Assembly: GCF_024105635.1 (NCBI RefSeq)
Contig: NZ_WYDQ01000001.1
Span: 682,001-746,000 of the forward strand
Direction: 5' to 3'
Origin: Oceanicola sp. 502str15
Lineage (GTDB): Bacteria; Pseudomonadota; Alphaproteobacteria; Rhodobacterales; Rhodobacteraceae
Length of the DNA stretch: 64,000 nucleotides
The position numbers and the translations under genes are program-made. The notes below the pieces were generated by a model. It searched no databases. It had not been told where the DNA came from and was given only the letters and a program-made list of their open reading frames with translations. This document shows, one piece after another, positions 35,614-45,436 of the stretch (positions within the stretch are counted from its first letter, which is position 1; every line of letters begins with the position of its first letter).

Positions 35614-36438
35614 ATGGAACGCAGCGAGATGGAAACGGCCATTCTGGAAAGTCCCGCCGAGGGGGTGGCCCGGCTCACGTTGAACCGGCCGGAGCGCGGC
35701 AACGCGGTGGTGCCGGAGCTTGTGCGCGATCTGATGGCGGCCCTCGACAGGGTGGAGGCCGACACCGAGGTGCGCGTGCTCATCGTCACCGGCGCAGGCC
35801 GCAACTTCTGCGCCGGGGCTGACCTTCCTGGGATGCAGGCCTATGTCGAGAACGATCTGCCCCGTCTCGAAGAGCCTTATAATGCGCGGCTGCTCCATCC
35901 GCTCACCCAGCGGCTTGCCGGGCTGAGCCTGCCGACGCTGGCGGCGGTGAACGGGGCTGCGACGGCGGGCGGGTTTGACCTGAGCCTTGCCTGCGACATG
36001 CGCCTTGCGGGCACTTCGACCCGGTTTGGCGAGACTTACATCAACCTCGGTCTCGCGCCGGGCAATGGTGGCGCGTGGTTTCTGCCTCGGCTCGTGGGCA
36101 GCGCCCTTGCCGCGGAGCTGGCCTTTACCGGCGATCTGATCACTGCCGAACAGGCGCTGGAGTGGCGGATCGTGAACCGCGTGGTCCCAGATGACAGGCT
36201 TCAGGATGAAGCTCTGGCGCTGGCCTCGCGCCTCGCGAGCAAGCCGCGCAAGGCGCTGATGGCGACCAAGCAGCTGCTGCGCGCCAGCTGGCAGAGCGAT
36301 CTGCCGGGGGCGCTGAACATGAGCTACTGGGCCACCCACACGCTGCAATACAGCGCCGACTTCCGCGAGGGGGTCGACGCTGCGATCGAAAAACGCACAC
36401 CGCGATACAATCGTCCGGAAACGGAACGCGGCAGCTGA
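35614..36438 (+). CDS. Enoyl-CoA hydratase/isomerase (crotonase family)
   Basis: 274 aa. Oxyanion-hole loops NFCAGADLPGM and ATAGGFDLSLACD; the second loop begins GETYINLGLAPGNGGA. Start ATG 35614 or 35629. Beta-oxidation step in the 32247-37592 operon. The substrate could be a branched or ring-opened acyl-CoA. Confidence 0.85.
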   Translation: MERSEMETAILESPAEGVARLTLNRPERGNAVVPELVRDLMAALDRVEADTEVRVLIVTGAGRNFCAGADLPGMQAYVENDLPRLEEPYNARLLHPLTQRLAGLSLPTLAAVNGAATAGGFDLSLACDMRLAGTSTRFGETYINLGLAPGNGGAWFLPRLVGSALAAELAFTGDLITAEQALEWRIVNRVVPDDRLQDEALALASRLASKPRKALMATKQLLRASWQSDLPGALNMSYWATHTLQYSADFREGVDAAIEKRTPRYNRPETERGS

Positions 36439-36455
36439 AACGTCAGGAGAGAGCA

Positions 36456-37592
36456 ATGGATTTCCGTTTCACCGATGAGCATCGCATGTGGCGCGACACG
36501 CTGGACCGCTTCATGGAAAACGAAGTTGGCCGCGAATACACCCGCGAGAAGGAAGCTGCGCGGGAGTTTCCCGAGGAGGCCTATCGCAAGGTTGCGGAGC
36601 AGGGCTGGCTTGGCCTGCTCGTGCCCGAAGAACTGGGCGGGCTGGAGCTTGACCCGGTGATGTATGCGATCTTCGTGGAGGCGATCTCGAAGTTCAGTCT
36701 GGATTTTACCGCCTGTTTCATCACCTCGATGTTCACGCTTCAGAATATCGCGACCAATGGCACCAAGGAACAGAAGGAAAAATACGTGCCGGGGTTTCTG
36801 GCGGGCGATCTGCGTTTCAGCGTGTCGATCAGCGAGCCCGGAGCCGGGTCGGATGCGGCCTCGGTGCGCACCAAGGCGGTGCGCGAAGGCGACGAGTGGG
36901 TAATCAACGGCAACAAGATCTGGTGCTCGGGGGCGCATCATCCGAACACGACCATCGTTCTGCTCGCCCGCACCGGAGAGGACCGTTATGGCGGGATGAC
37001 CACGATCCTGCTGCCCAATGACACCAAGGGCATCGACATGAAGAAGATGCCGACGATGGTGCGCAAGAGCCTCGGGACCACCGAATATTTCCTGACCGAT
37101 GTGCGCGTGCCTGTCACCAACACGCTGGGCAAGGAGGGCGAGGGCTGGAAGATCATCGGTAGCCATCTTCAGCTCGAGCGGATGAGTCTTGCGGCCTCCT
37201 ATGTGGGCAACGCCCGCACCGCGTTGGATGACACCATCAAATACACCAAGGAGCGCACCCAGTTCGGCAAGCCGCTTTCCTCCTTCCAGGTCCTCAAGCA
37301 CCGGATGGCGCAGAACGAGGCGGAACTCTCGGCGGCGCGGCTGCTGGTTTACGATGCCGCGACCCGGCTGGCGCGGGGAGAGAACGCGCTCAAGGAGGTG
37401 TCGATGGCCAAGGTTCTGGCCGCCGAAACCGCCTTCAACATCGCCTTCAACGGAATGCAGGCGTTGGGCGGCTACGCGCAATTGGCGGAGTATGACATGG
37501 AGCGATACTTCCGCGAGGCCAAGCACGGCATGGTTGGCGGGGGAACGCAGGAGATCCAGCGGACCATCATTGCCAAGGAAATGGGCCTTTAG
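36456..37592 (+). CDS. Acyl-CoA dehydrogenase
   Basis: 378 aa full length. [15 protein letters not shown] is the FAD-binding segment, YTKERTQFGKPLSSFQ the linker helix, and GGYAQLAEYDMERYFREAK the C-terminal signature, ending GGGTQEIQRTIIAKEMGL. It differs from the isobutyryl-type enzyme at 18814, so it probably handles another acyl group. Last gene of the operon before a hairpin. Confidence 0.9.
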   Translation: MDFRFTDEHRMWRDTLDRFMENEVGREYTREKEAAREFPEEAYRKVAEQGWLGLLVPEELGGLELDPVMYAIFVEAISKFSLDFTACFITSMFTLQNIATNGTKEQKEKYVPGFLAGDLRFSVSISEPGAGSDAASVRTKAVREGDEWVINGNKIWCSGAHHPNTTIVLLARTGEDRYGGMTTILLPNDTKGIDMKKMPTMVRKSLGTTEYFLTDVRVPVTNTLGKEGEGWKIIGSHLQLERMSLAASYVGNARTALDDTIKYTKERTQFGKPLSSFQVLKHRMAQNEAELSAARLLVYDAATRLARGENALKEVSMAKVLAAETAFNIAFNGMQALGGYAQLAEYDMERYFREAKHGMVGGGTQEIQRTIIAKEMGL

Positions 37593-37600
37593 GGGCTGCG

Positions 37601-37622
37601 TGCGGCGCCTTCGGGCGCCGCA
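37601..37622 (+). terminator. Hairpin with TTCG loop after the acyl-CoA dehydrogenase
   Basis: TGCGGCGCC and GGCGCCGCA form a perfect 9-bp stem capped by a TTCG tetraloop. No T-run follows, so it may be a pause or stabilising structure as well as a terminator. Confidence 0.5.
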
Positions 37623-37657
37623 GCAAACCGCCTGCCGGGGCTTTCGAGGCATAATGT

Positions 37658-37674
37658 TGCAACGGTGCATTGCC
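37658..37674. promoter_or_regulatory. Island operator-like dyad 6
   Basis: TGCAACG-GTG-CATTGCC, 144 bp before the SMP-30 gene that opens the long plus-strand unit to 46603; a further CGTTGCA (37674-37680) starts at its last base. Confidence 0.65.
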
Positions 37675-37817
37675 GTTGCAGGGCTTGAGTGAACCCCCTC
37701 GGAGGCCGATCCTGAGAAGCGAGCATGCGCGCCCGCGAAATGCACGAGGCGGCAGGCCCCGGCGAAAACGCCGAAGCGCCCGGACCGGGGCCGGGCGGTG
37801 CACAGGGAGATGATCGT

Positions 37818-38780
37818 ATGACACTGACAGAGATTTCGCCCTTTTCTGCCGAGGACCTCGAGGTGATCGGCGCGGGGTTGAACCGGCCCGAATGCGTTTT
37901 GGCGGCCAGCGATGGCAGGCTCTATTCGGGTGACTGGACACTGGGCATCGCCGAGGTGGCGCCGGACGGAACGGTTGCGCCCGCGATCGAGGCCGATCTG
38001 ATCGGGCAGGGTTTTTTACCCAATGGCATTGCGATGACCGGGGAGGGCGAGTTTCTGTTTGCCAATCTCGGCGCAGCGGGGGGCGTCTGGCGCGTTGGCC
38101 GTCGCGGCGAGGCGGTGGCCGTGGCGCGCGAGGTTGAGGGCCGCCCGATCCCGCCGGCGAACTTTGTGCTGATCGACGGCGCGCGCATATGGATCACGGT
38201 GAGCGCCTCGTCGCGCAACCACAGCTTTTTCACCGCCGAGGAGACCACCGGGCAGATCCTGCTGCTGGAGGACGGCGTGGTGCGGGTGATGGCCGAAGGG
38301 CTGACATGGACCAACGAGTTGAGGATCTCGCCGGATGGGCGGCATCTGTATGTCAACGAGACCTTCGCCTGCCGGACGACCCGCTATGACCTTGGCGCCG
38401 ATGGCAGCCTGTCGAACCCGCATCGCACGAACTATCCCAAAGGGGTCTTCCCCGATGGGCTGGCTTTTGATGCAGAGGGCGGGCTGTGGTCGGCCTGCGT
38501 GGTGTCCAACCGGCTGATCCGGCTCGGCCCGGACGGCGAATGGAAGGTGATCTTTGAAGACCTATCGCCCGATTTCGACAGGATCGCGGAGGCCCATGCG
38601 CAGGGTCGCATGACCCGCGACATGATCGTGGAGGCGAAGGGCCAGCGGGCGGCGAACTTCTCGAGCCTCGCCTTCGGGGGCAGCGATCTGAAGACCCTCT
38701 ATATCGGGGGGCTCGGCCTGAGCGGGATCATGGCGCTGAAGGTGCCGGTAGCGGGCTACCCGATGGCGCATTGGTCCTGA
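37818..38780 (+). CDS. SMP-30/gluconolactonase-like protein
   Basis: 320 aa beta-propeller. Metal ligands of the lactonase family fit Glu in LNRPECVLA, Asn in LTWTNEL and Asp in GVFPDGLAFD. ATG 37818 with GGGAG; the open frame from 37725 is not expected to be translated. Gluconolactonase-like enzymes open lactones, which fits hydrolysis of a Baeyer-Villiger product. Next in the operon are a CoA-transferase and Liv transporter. Confidence 0.82.
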   Translation: MTLTEISPFSAEDLEVIGAGLNRPECVLAASDGRLYSGDWTLGIAEVAPDGTVAPAIEADLIGQGFLPNGIAMTGEGEFLFANLGAAGGVWRVGRRGEAVAVAREVEGRPIPPANFVLIDGARIWITVSASSRNHSFFTAEETTGQILLLEDGVVRVMAEGLTWTNELRISPDGRHLYVNETFACRTTRYDLGADGSLSNPHRTNYPKGVFPDGLAFDAEGGLWSACVVSNRLIRLGPDGEWKVIFEDLSPDFDRIAEAHAQGRMTRDMIVEAKGQRAANFSSLAFGGSDLKTLYIGGLGLSGIMALKVPVAGYPMAHWS

Positions 38781-38824
38781 GTCGAAGATGCACGCGCTCC
38801 ACATATCCACAAAGGAAGGCCACC

Positions 38825-40054
38825 ATGTCTCACTTTCCGCTTGAGGGCCTTCTGGTCGTGGATCTCACGCAGATCTACAACGGCCCCTATTGCACCTACC
38901 TGTTGGCGCTGAACGGCGCGACGGTGATCAAGATTGAACCGCCGGGCGGGGAATCGTTGCGGCGACGCGGCGTGGTCGGGGGCGCCGGGCTGCCCTTTGC
39001 GATGCTGAACGGGGCCAAGAAATCGCTCGCGCTCGATCTCAAGAGCGAAGAGGGGCGCAAGGCCTTTCTGGAGCTGATCGGCAAGGCGGACGTGTTGGTG
39101 GAGAACTTCTCGCCCGGCACGATGGACCGGCTGGGGCTTGGCTATGACCGGCTGAAGGCGTTGAACCCGAGGTTGATCTACGCCGCCAGTTCGGGCTTCG
39201 GCAGCACCGGCCCCTACAAGAAATATCCGGCGATGGACCTCACGGTGCAGGCCATTTCCGGGGTTATGGAAACCACCGGCTTCGCCGATCGCCCGCCGGT
39301 CAAGGCCGGGCCGGCGCTCTGCGACTTCTTTGCCGGCATCCATCTGCATTCGGCAGTGATGACGGCGCTCTTTGACCGCGAGAAGACTGGCACCGCCCGG
39401 CGCGTGGAGGTTGCGATGCAGGATGCGGTTTATGCCTCGCTCAGTTCCAGTCTGGGGCTGTGGTGGGGTGGGCATGGCGGCAAGGACGCGCCGCCGCGCA
39501 CCGGAAACCGCCATGCCGGAATGGCCGAGGCGCCCTATAACGTGTACCCCGCATCGGATGGCTGGGTGGCGATCATCTGCGTTGGTGAGGTGCATTGGCA
39601 GCGGCTGAGCACCCTGATGGGAAAGCCCGAGCTTCAGGAGGATGCGCGCTTTGGCGATCTGGCGGCGCGGGTGGCGCATATCGACGAGGTGGATGCCATC
39701 GTTGGCGAATGGACGCGGACGCGCACGAAGCAGGAGATTTTCGCGGCGCTGATGGAGGCCGGTGTGCCCGGCGCCCCGGTGCGCAACCTCGATGAGGTGG
39801 TGCATGACGAGAACATGCACGCGCGGGGTGCGCTTCAGCATCAGGACCACCCGGAATATGGCGAGATCATCGTGCAGCAATCGCCGATGCGCTTTGACGG
39901 GCTCACCCCGATGACGATTCCGCCGAGCCGCAGACTGGGTGAAGACACCTACGAGGTGCTTGGCGCGATGACCTCGCTGTCGCAGGACGAGATTGCCGTG
40001 ATCCTCGGGCGCGCCGAGGGCGCGAAAGGCGGGACCTCCAATGCCAAGGTTTGA
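38825..40054 (+). CDS. Family III CoA-transferase (CaiB/BaiF)
   Basis: 409 aa. Catalytic Asp about residue 138 in YPAMDLTVQA, and the conserved GPYCTYLLALNGATVIKIE N-terminal part and NGAKKSLALDLK. Moves CoA between acids without ATP, an alternative to the ligases of the island. ATG 38825 has AAGGAAGG upstream. Confidence 0.88.
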   Translation: MSHFPLEGLLVVDLTQIYNGPYCTYLLALNGATVIKIEPPGGESLRRRGVVGGAGLPFAMLNGAKKSLALDLKSEEGRKAFLELIGKADVLVENFSPGTMDRLGLGYDRLKALNPRLIYAASSGFGSTGPYKKYPAMDLTVQAISGVMETTGFADRPPVKAGPALCDFFAGIHLHSAVMTALFDREKTGTARRVEVAMQDAVYASLSSSLGLWWGGHGGKDAPPRTGNRHAGMAEAPYNVYPASDGWVAIICVGEVHWQRLSTLMGKPELQEDARFGDLAARVAHIDEVDAIVGEWTRTRTKQEIFAALMEAGVPGAPVRNLDEVVHDENMHARGALQHQDHPEYGEIIVQQSPMRFDGLTPMTIPPSRRLGEDTYEVLGAMTSLSQDEIAVILGRAEGAKGGTSNAKV

Positions 40055-40069
40055 GACAGCGAGGTTTCT

Positions 40070-40861
40070 GTGCTCACGGTAAGCAACCTTCAGGTGATGT
40101 ACGGGAGAGCCGTTCAGGGCGTTCGCGATGTTTCGTTGGAGGTCGGGGCCAATCAGATCGTTGCGCTTCTGGGGCCGAACGGTGCCGGAAAATCAACGGT
40201 TCTCAAGGCATTGTCTGGCGTTCTTGAACCGGAGGACGGCAAGATCATCGGCGGGGATATCCGGCTTGAGGGCCGCTCGATTGCCGAACTGCCACCCGAG
40301 GCCATCGTCGAGGCGGGGGTGGTGCAGGTGCCTGAGGGGCGGCAGCTTTTCATCGACCTGACGGTGGCCGAGAATCTGCTGGTCGGCGGTCACAGGCGGC
40401 CCAAGGGCGAGCTGCGGGGCGCTGTCGAAGAGATATATGACCGCTTCCCGGTGCTGCGAGAGCGGCGCAATGTGGCGGCAGGGTTCCTGTCGGGCGGCGA
40501 GCAGCAGATGGTGGCGCTCGGGCGGGCCCTGATTGCGCGGCCTCGGTTGCTGGTTCTGGACGAGCCCTCGCTGGGGCTTGCGCCGCAGATCGTGGCGAGG
40601 ATTTTCGAAACGCTGGTGGAGCTGCGGCGGGATCAGGGCATTTCGGTGCTGGTGATCGAGCAGAACGCGCGGGTTGCGCTCAACATCGCGGACCGCGGCT
40701 ACGTTGTGGAAGGTGGGCGCGTGGTGATGGATGGCACCGCCGCCGCACTGCTCGAGAACGACGACATCAAGCATTTCTATCTTGGCCTCTCGGATGGCGG
40801 GCGGTCACGCGATTTTCGCAACATCAAGCATTACAAGCGCCGCAAGAGGTGGCTGTCATGA
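40070..40861 (+). CDS. livF: Branched-chain-type ABC transporter ATPase (LivF)
   Basis: 263 aa. Walker A GPNGAGKST, LSGGEQQMVALGRAL signature, DEPSLGLAP Walker B. GTG 40070 with GAGG. Usually partnered with LivG, LivH, LivM and LivK, all present here (40858-46603). Substrate is more likely a carboxylic acid of the pathway than an amino acid, given context. Confidence 0.92.
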   Translation: MLTVSNLQVMYGRAVQGVRDVSLEVGANQIVALLGPNGAGKSTVLKALSGVLEPEDGKIIGGDIRLEGRSIAELPPEAIVEAGVVQVPEGRQLFIDLTVAENLLVGGHRRPKGELRGAVEEIYDRFPVLRERRNVAAGFLSGGEQQMVALGRALIARPRLLVLDEPSLGLAPQIVARIFETLVELRRDQGISVLVIEQNARVALNIADRGYVVEGGRVVMDGTAAALLENDDIKHFYLGLSDGGRSRDFRNIKHYKRRKRWLS

Positions 40862-41634
40862 GCGCGCTGCTGGAGGTCACCGGGCTGACCAAGCGTTTTG
40901 GCGGGCTGACTGCCGTATCCGACATGGCGCTGCGTGTCGAAGAGGGGCAGATCGTGGGGCTTATCGGCCCGAACGGCGCCGGAAAGACGACCTGTATCAA
41001 CCTGATTTCCCGCGTTTTGCGCCCCAGTGAGGGAGACATTCGATTTGCCGGGAAAGACCTGCTCAAGTGCCCTGCGCATGGTGTGACCGGCCTTGGGCTT
41101 GCCCGCACCTTTCAGAACCTTGCGTTGTTTCACAGCGGAACGGTGGTGGAAAACATCCTCGTCGGGCGGCACGGGCTGATGCAATCTTCGGTGCTCGGTT
41201 CGGCTTTTTACACCCGGAAGACACGGGCGGAAGAGATTGCGCACCGCGAGGCGGTGGAGCGGATCGTGGATTTTCTGGAGATCGAGCAAATTCGCGATGC
41301 GGTCGTGGGGAGCCTGCCCTACGGGCTGCAAAAGCGGGTGGAACTGGGCCGGGCACTGGCAACCGAGGCGCGGTTGCTGCTGATCGACGAGATGGTTTCG
41401 GGGATGAACCTTGAGGAAACCGAGGATATCGCCCGTTTCCTGCTGGATGCGCGGGCCGAGTTTGGCACTTCGATCCTGATGGTCGAGCATGATCTTGGCA
41501 TGGTGATGGGCCTGTCGGACCGGGTTTATGTGATGAACTTCGGCGCCTTGCTCGCCGAGGGCACTCCGGCAGAGGTTTCTGCCGACCCGCGTGTGATCGA
41601 GGCCTATGTCGGCGCAGAGGAGATGACGGCATGA
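40858..41634 (+). CDS. livG: Branched-chain-type ABC transporter ATPase (LivG)
   Basis: 258 aa. GPNGAGKTT, then a Q-loop FQNLALFHSG; the C-terminal SLPYGLQKRVELGRAL signature is the LivG variant. ATG 40858 overlaps the LivF stop. Its own stop overlaps the next start (ATGA). Confidence 0.92.
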   Translation: MSALLEVTGLTKRFGGLTAVSDMALRVEEGQIVGLIGPNGAGKTTCINLISRVLRPSEGDIRFAGKDLLKCPAHGVTGLGLARTFQNLALFHSGTVVENILVGRHGLMQSSVLGSAFYTRKTRAEEIAHREAVERIVDFLEIEQIRDAVVGSLPYGLQKRVELGRALATEARLLLIDEMVSGMNLEETEDIARFLLDARAEFGTSILMVEHDLGMVMGLSDRVYVMNFGALLAEGTPAEVSADPRVIEAYVGAEEMTA

Positions 41635-43475
41635 GGGTATCGCGCCGGCCAAACGCCACCGCCGAGACGCTGCCCGGCCTGATGCTGGAGTGGGCGCAGA
41701 GATGCCCCGACGCCGTCGCCATGCGCGAGAAGGATTTCGGGATCTGGAACCCGGTAACCTGGGCGGAGTATCGCGAGCGGATCGAAGCCTTCGCGCTTGG
41801 CCTGAAAGACCTCGGTTTCGGGGAGCAGGATGCGCTGGCCATTGCCGGGGAGAATGTGCCCGAGTGGCTGGTCGCCGACCTCGCCGTGCAGGCGCTCCGG
41901 GGCAAGGTGGTGGGAATCTATCCCACAAACCCTTGGCCCGAGCTGCGTTATATCGTGGAGCATTCCGGGTCGCGGGTGATCGTTTGCACCGATCAGGAGC
42001 AGGTCGACAAGGTGCTGGACGCAGAAGAGGCGGAAGGCGCGCTGGAGCAGTTGACGCATATTCTGTGCATCGACATGCGGGGGTTGCGGGACTACCCGCA
42101 CGGGCGCTTGAAGTCCTTCGAGGAAGTCGTTGAGCGCGGTCGAAAAATTCGCGCCGAGGACCAAGGTGCACCGACGCTGGACGCCATGATCGCGCAGGTG
42201 CGGCCCGATGACGTTTGCGTGGTGGTTTACACCTCGGGCACGACGGGCAAGCCGAAGGGCGCCATGCTCACGCAGGCCAATCTGGTGGCTGCGGGGCGGT
42301 CTCTTGTCGGGCTCTACGGGCTCGACAACACGAATTACAAGGTGCTGTGCTACCTGCCGCTGTGCCATGTCGCGGAGCGGGTTTATTCGATCGTGTTTCA
42401 CCTGCTGACCGGCGGTGAGGTCAATTTTGCCGAGTCGCTTGAGACAGTGAACGAAAACCTGCGGGAGATCGCGCCGACGGTCTTTCTCGGGGTGCCGCGG
42501 ATCTGGGAGAAGTTGCAGGCCGGGGCTTTGATCAAGTTGCAGGAGGCGCGGGCGCCGCAACCGGCGATCTTTGATTGGGCCTTCCGCCTTGGATCGCGGT
42601 TGCTGGAGCAGGAGGAAACAACGGGTGCAACGCTGCGCATCCGGGTGCTGCGCAAATTGTTGCATCTGGTGGTGTTCCGGAATGTGCAGCTCGAAATGGG
42701 CCTGAGCCGCTCGCGCTACAGGTTTTGCGGCGGCGCGACCGTTTCTCCCGAGACGCTCCGGTTCTTCGCGGTCATCGGCCTGCCGGTTTGGCAGTGTTTC
42801 GGGATGACGGAGACCTCGGGGATCGTGTTTTCGCAGACCGATGAGCGGCATGAGAACGGCTGTTCCGGCCTGCCGCTGGAGGGCGTGGAATACCGGGTGG
42901 CCGAGGATGGCGAGATATTGATCCGCTCCGCGACCGTCTTCGCGGGCTACCTGCACGACGAGGTCGCGACGGCGGATGTGTTTGACGGCGAGTGGTTCAG
43001 GACCGGCGATATCGTGGAGTTCTCGCAAGGTGGCGAGTTGCGGGTGATCGACCGCAAGAAGGCGATCATCATCACCTCGGGCGGCAAGAACATCGCGCCC
43101 TCCGAGATCGAGAACGCGCTGAAGGAGTCGCTGTTCATTCACGAGGCCATCGTGGTGGGCGAGGGGCGCAACTTTCTGGGCGGCCTGATCCAGATCGATA
43201 TCGAGACGGTCGGCAAATGGGCGCAGCAACAGGGGCTGGCCTATACCAATTACAAGGATCTCGCGGGCAAACTGGAAGTGCGGGAGTTGATCGGCAAGAT
43301 CGTGGACGAGGTCAACGCTCGCTTTGCGCGGGTCGAGAACATCCGGAAGTTCGTGCTGCTCGACAAGCAGCTTGACCACGATGACGGCGAGGTGACGGCG
43401 ACCCAGAAGGTGCGCCGCAATATCATCGAGACCCGCTTTGCCCGCGAGCTCGAAGAAATCTACGGAGCGGCCTGA
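41631..43475 (+). CDS. AMP-dependent long-chain-type acyl-CoA ligase
   Basis: 614 aa ANL enzyme of the long-chain group. VVYTSGTTGKPKGAML, CFGMTETSG and the lysine motif TATQKVRR at the C-terminus. Placed inside the Liv transporter operon between LivG and LivH, with 4-nt and 2-nt overlaps/spaces, so uptake and CoA activation are coupled. The lysine, lost in the ligase at 22731, is kept here. Confidence 0.9.
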   Translation: MRVSRRPNATAETLPGLMLEWAQRCPDAVAMREKDFGIWNPVTWAEYRERIEAFALGLKDLGFGEQDALAIAGENVPEWLVADLAVQALRGKVVGIYPTNPWPELRYIVEHSGSRVIVCTDQEQVDKVLDAEEAEGALEQLTHILCIDMRGLRDYPHGRLKSFEEVVERGRKIRAEDQGAPTLDAMIAQVRPDDVCVVVYTSGTTGKPKGAMLTQANLVAAGRSLVGLYGLDNTNYKVLCYLPLCHVAERVYSIVFHLLTGGEVNFAESLETVNENLREIAPTVFLGVPRIWEKLQAGALIKLQEARAPQPAIFDWAFRLGSRLLEQEETTGATLRIRVLRKLLHLVVFRNVQLEMGLSRSRYRFCGGATVSPETLRFFAVIGLPVWQCFGMTETSGIVFSQTDERHENGCSGLPLEGVEYRVAEDGEILIRSATVFAGYLHDEVATADVFDGEWFRTGDIVEFSQGGELRVIDRKKAIIITSGGKNIAPSEIENALKESLFIHEAIVVGEGRNFLGGLIQIDIETVGKWAQQQGLAYTNYKDLAGKLEVRELIGKIVDEVNARFARVENIRKFVLLDKQLDHDDGEVTATQKVRRNIIETRFARELEEIYGAA

Positions 43476-43477
43476 GC

Positions 43478-44350
43478 ATGGACATTGCCCTTTATCTGAT
43501 CGTTCCCGGGCTGATCGTCGGAGCCTTCTACGGGCTGATCGGCATGGCCTTCGCGGTGATCTACAAGGCGACCCGGGTGGTGAATTTCGCCCTCGGCGAG
43601 ATGATGATGCTCACCGCCTACACGGCCTTCGCATTGCAGGGGTATCTCGACCTTGGCTTTGTGCCGCTGGTGCTGGCCACCATCGTGATTGCCGGGGCCA
43701 TTGCCCTGATCGTAGAGATTCTGGTGATCCGGCCGATGCAGTCGGAGCCGCTCTTTTCGATCGTGATGGCCACGATCGGCCTGGCGATCCTGCTGCGCTC
43801 GCTGGTGGTGCTGATCTGGGGCGCCCTGCCGAGACCTTCCAACACCGGGCTTCCGGACACCTATGTCAACGTCTTTGGTGTCGGGCTGTCTTACGGGCAA
43901 ATCTGCATGGCGGGGCTCTTCGTGGTGGCCTCGGCCGGAGTGTTCGTGTTCTTCCGCTACTCCCGTTTCGGGCTCGCGATGCGGGCCACTGCCAGCCGCG
44001 AGACCACGGCGATGCTGATGGGCATAAGGGTGCGGCGGGTGCAGACGGTGGCCTGGGTCATGTCGACGGTGATTGCCGGTCTGGCGGGCATGTTGAGCGC
44101 CTCGATCTACACGCTGGTGCCGACCCTTTACGCCGATGGTCTCAAGGGGTTTCCGGCAACGATTTTGGGTGGGTTGGATTCGGTGCTCGGCTCCACCCTT
44201 GGCGGCCTCGTCATCGGCGTCATCGAAAACCTCGCCGGGGGCTACATCGGCTCGGGCATCAAGGAAATCGCCGGTTTCGTCATCATCATTCTGGTGCTGA
44301 TGATCCGTCCGTGGGGCCTGTTCGGCCAGAAGGATATTGAGAGAGTCTGA
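43478..44350 (+). CDS. livH: Branched-chain-type ABC permease (LivH)
   Basis: 290 aa with about eight membrane segments. FYGLIGMAFAVIYKATRVV and NFALGEMMML are typical of LivH; GFPATILGGLDSVLGS lies near the C-terminal coupling loop. Start ATG 43478, two bases after the ligase stop. Confidence 0.92.
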   Translation: MDIALYLIVPGLIVGAFYGLIGMAFAVIYKATRVVNFALGEMMMLTAYTAFALQGYLDLGFVPLVLATIVIAGAIALIVEILVIRPMQSEPLFSIVMATIGLAILLRSLVVLIWGALPRPSNTGLPDTYVNVFGVGLSYGQICMAGLFVVASAGVFVFFRYSRFGLAMRATASRETTAMLMGIRVRRVQTVAWVMSTVIAGLAGMLSASIYTLVPTLYADGLKGFPATILGGLDSVLGSTLGGLVIGVIENLAGGYIGSGIKEIAGFVIIILVLMIRPWGLFGQKDIERV

Positions 44351-45396
44351 TGAGAAACGGCCATTTCCAAGCCTCCTATGGCAGGCTCGTGCAACTCACG
44401 GACAATGCGGTTGTCTGGCGCTGGTGCGTGCTGTTCGGCGTTGCGCTCTGCGTCCTGCCTTTCGTGGTCGATGCCTACGGGCTGTCGATTGCGACCAGTA
44501 TCTGCCTACAGGTGGTCGGGATTCTCGGGCTCAACCTGCTGGTGGGCAATGCGGGGCTGATTTCGCTCGGGTATTCGGGGTTTCTGGCGATCGGGGCCTA
44601 TGCCAGCACGATCCTGCATATCGACCTTGGCCTGCCGATGTTGGTGACGATCCCGCTGGGCGGGGTGGCGGCGGCGCTGGCCGGGCTGGTGATCGGCATT
44701 CCATCGTTGCGGCTCAAGGGGCTCTATCTGGCGATCACCACGCTGGCCTTTGCCTTCATCGTCAACCACGGCATCGTGGAGGGCGGCGACCTGACGCGCG
44801 GATCGGCGGGCATTCTGGTGCCGGACCTGACCATTCTGGGCGTGGATCTGAGCGGCACGCGCAGCTTTTACTACGTCTGCCTTGGGGTGGCGGCGGTGGC
44901 GGGGCTGACCATGCTGAACCTCGGGCGCAGCCGGATCGGACGGGCCTTTCTGGCGGTTCGCGAATATGACATCGCCGCGCGCGCGATGGGCGTGAACCTG
45001 TGGAAATACAAGCTCTACGCCTTTGTCATCAGCTCCTTCTACATCGGGATATCGGGCGGGCTTTATGCCCATTACGTGAGCTATCTGAACGTCGACAACT
45101 TCAGCCCCTTCATCGGGATCGAAGCCATCGCCATGGTGATCGCGGGCGGGCTCGGCTCGGTGCTGGGGTCGGTGGCGGGCGTGGTCATCCTGATGCTGTT
45201 GCCCGAACTCATCCGCCTCGTGCTCGGACTTTTCGGACCCGATCTGACGGCGGTGTTTTCGACCAATGCCCTCGAGGTGCGCGGCGTGATCCTCGGGCTC
45301 GTCATCATCCTGTTCCTGAGGTTCGAACCGGATGGGTTTGCCGGGATCTGGCGGGAAGCCAAACGCATATGGTCGCAGTGGCCCTATGCCAAATAG
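44350..45396 (+). CDS. livM: Branched-chain-type ABC permease (LivM)
   Basis: 348 aa, membrane protein. NLLVGNAGLISLGYSGFLAIGAYASTIL and IGRAFLAVREYDIAARAMGVN are the conserved parts of LivM. Start shares one base with the LivH stop. Confidence 0.92.
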   Translation: MRNGHFQASYGRLVQLTDNAVVWRWCVLFGVALCVLPFVVDAYGLSIATSICLQVVGILGLNLLVGNAGLISLGYSGFLAIGAYASTILHIDLGLPMLVTIPLGGVAAALAGLVIGIPSLRLKGLYLAITTLAFAFIVNHGIVEGGDLTRGSAGILVPDLTILGVDLSGTRSFYYVCLGVAAVAGLTMLNLGRSRIGRAFLAVREYDIAARAMGVNLWKYKLYAFVISSFYIGISGGLYAHYVSYLNVDNFSPFIGIEAIAMVIAGGLGSVLGSVAGVVILMLLPELIRLVLGLFGPDLTAVFSTNALEVRGVILGLVIILFLRFEPDGFAGIWREAKRIWSQWPYAK

Positions 45397-45436
45397 CACG
45401 CGCTCAAGGCGGGGTGCTTCAAAGGGAGGAAGACCA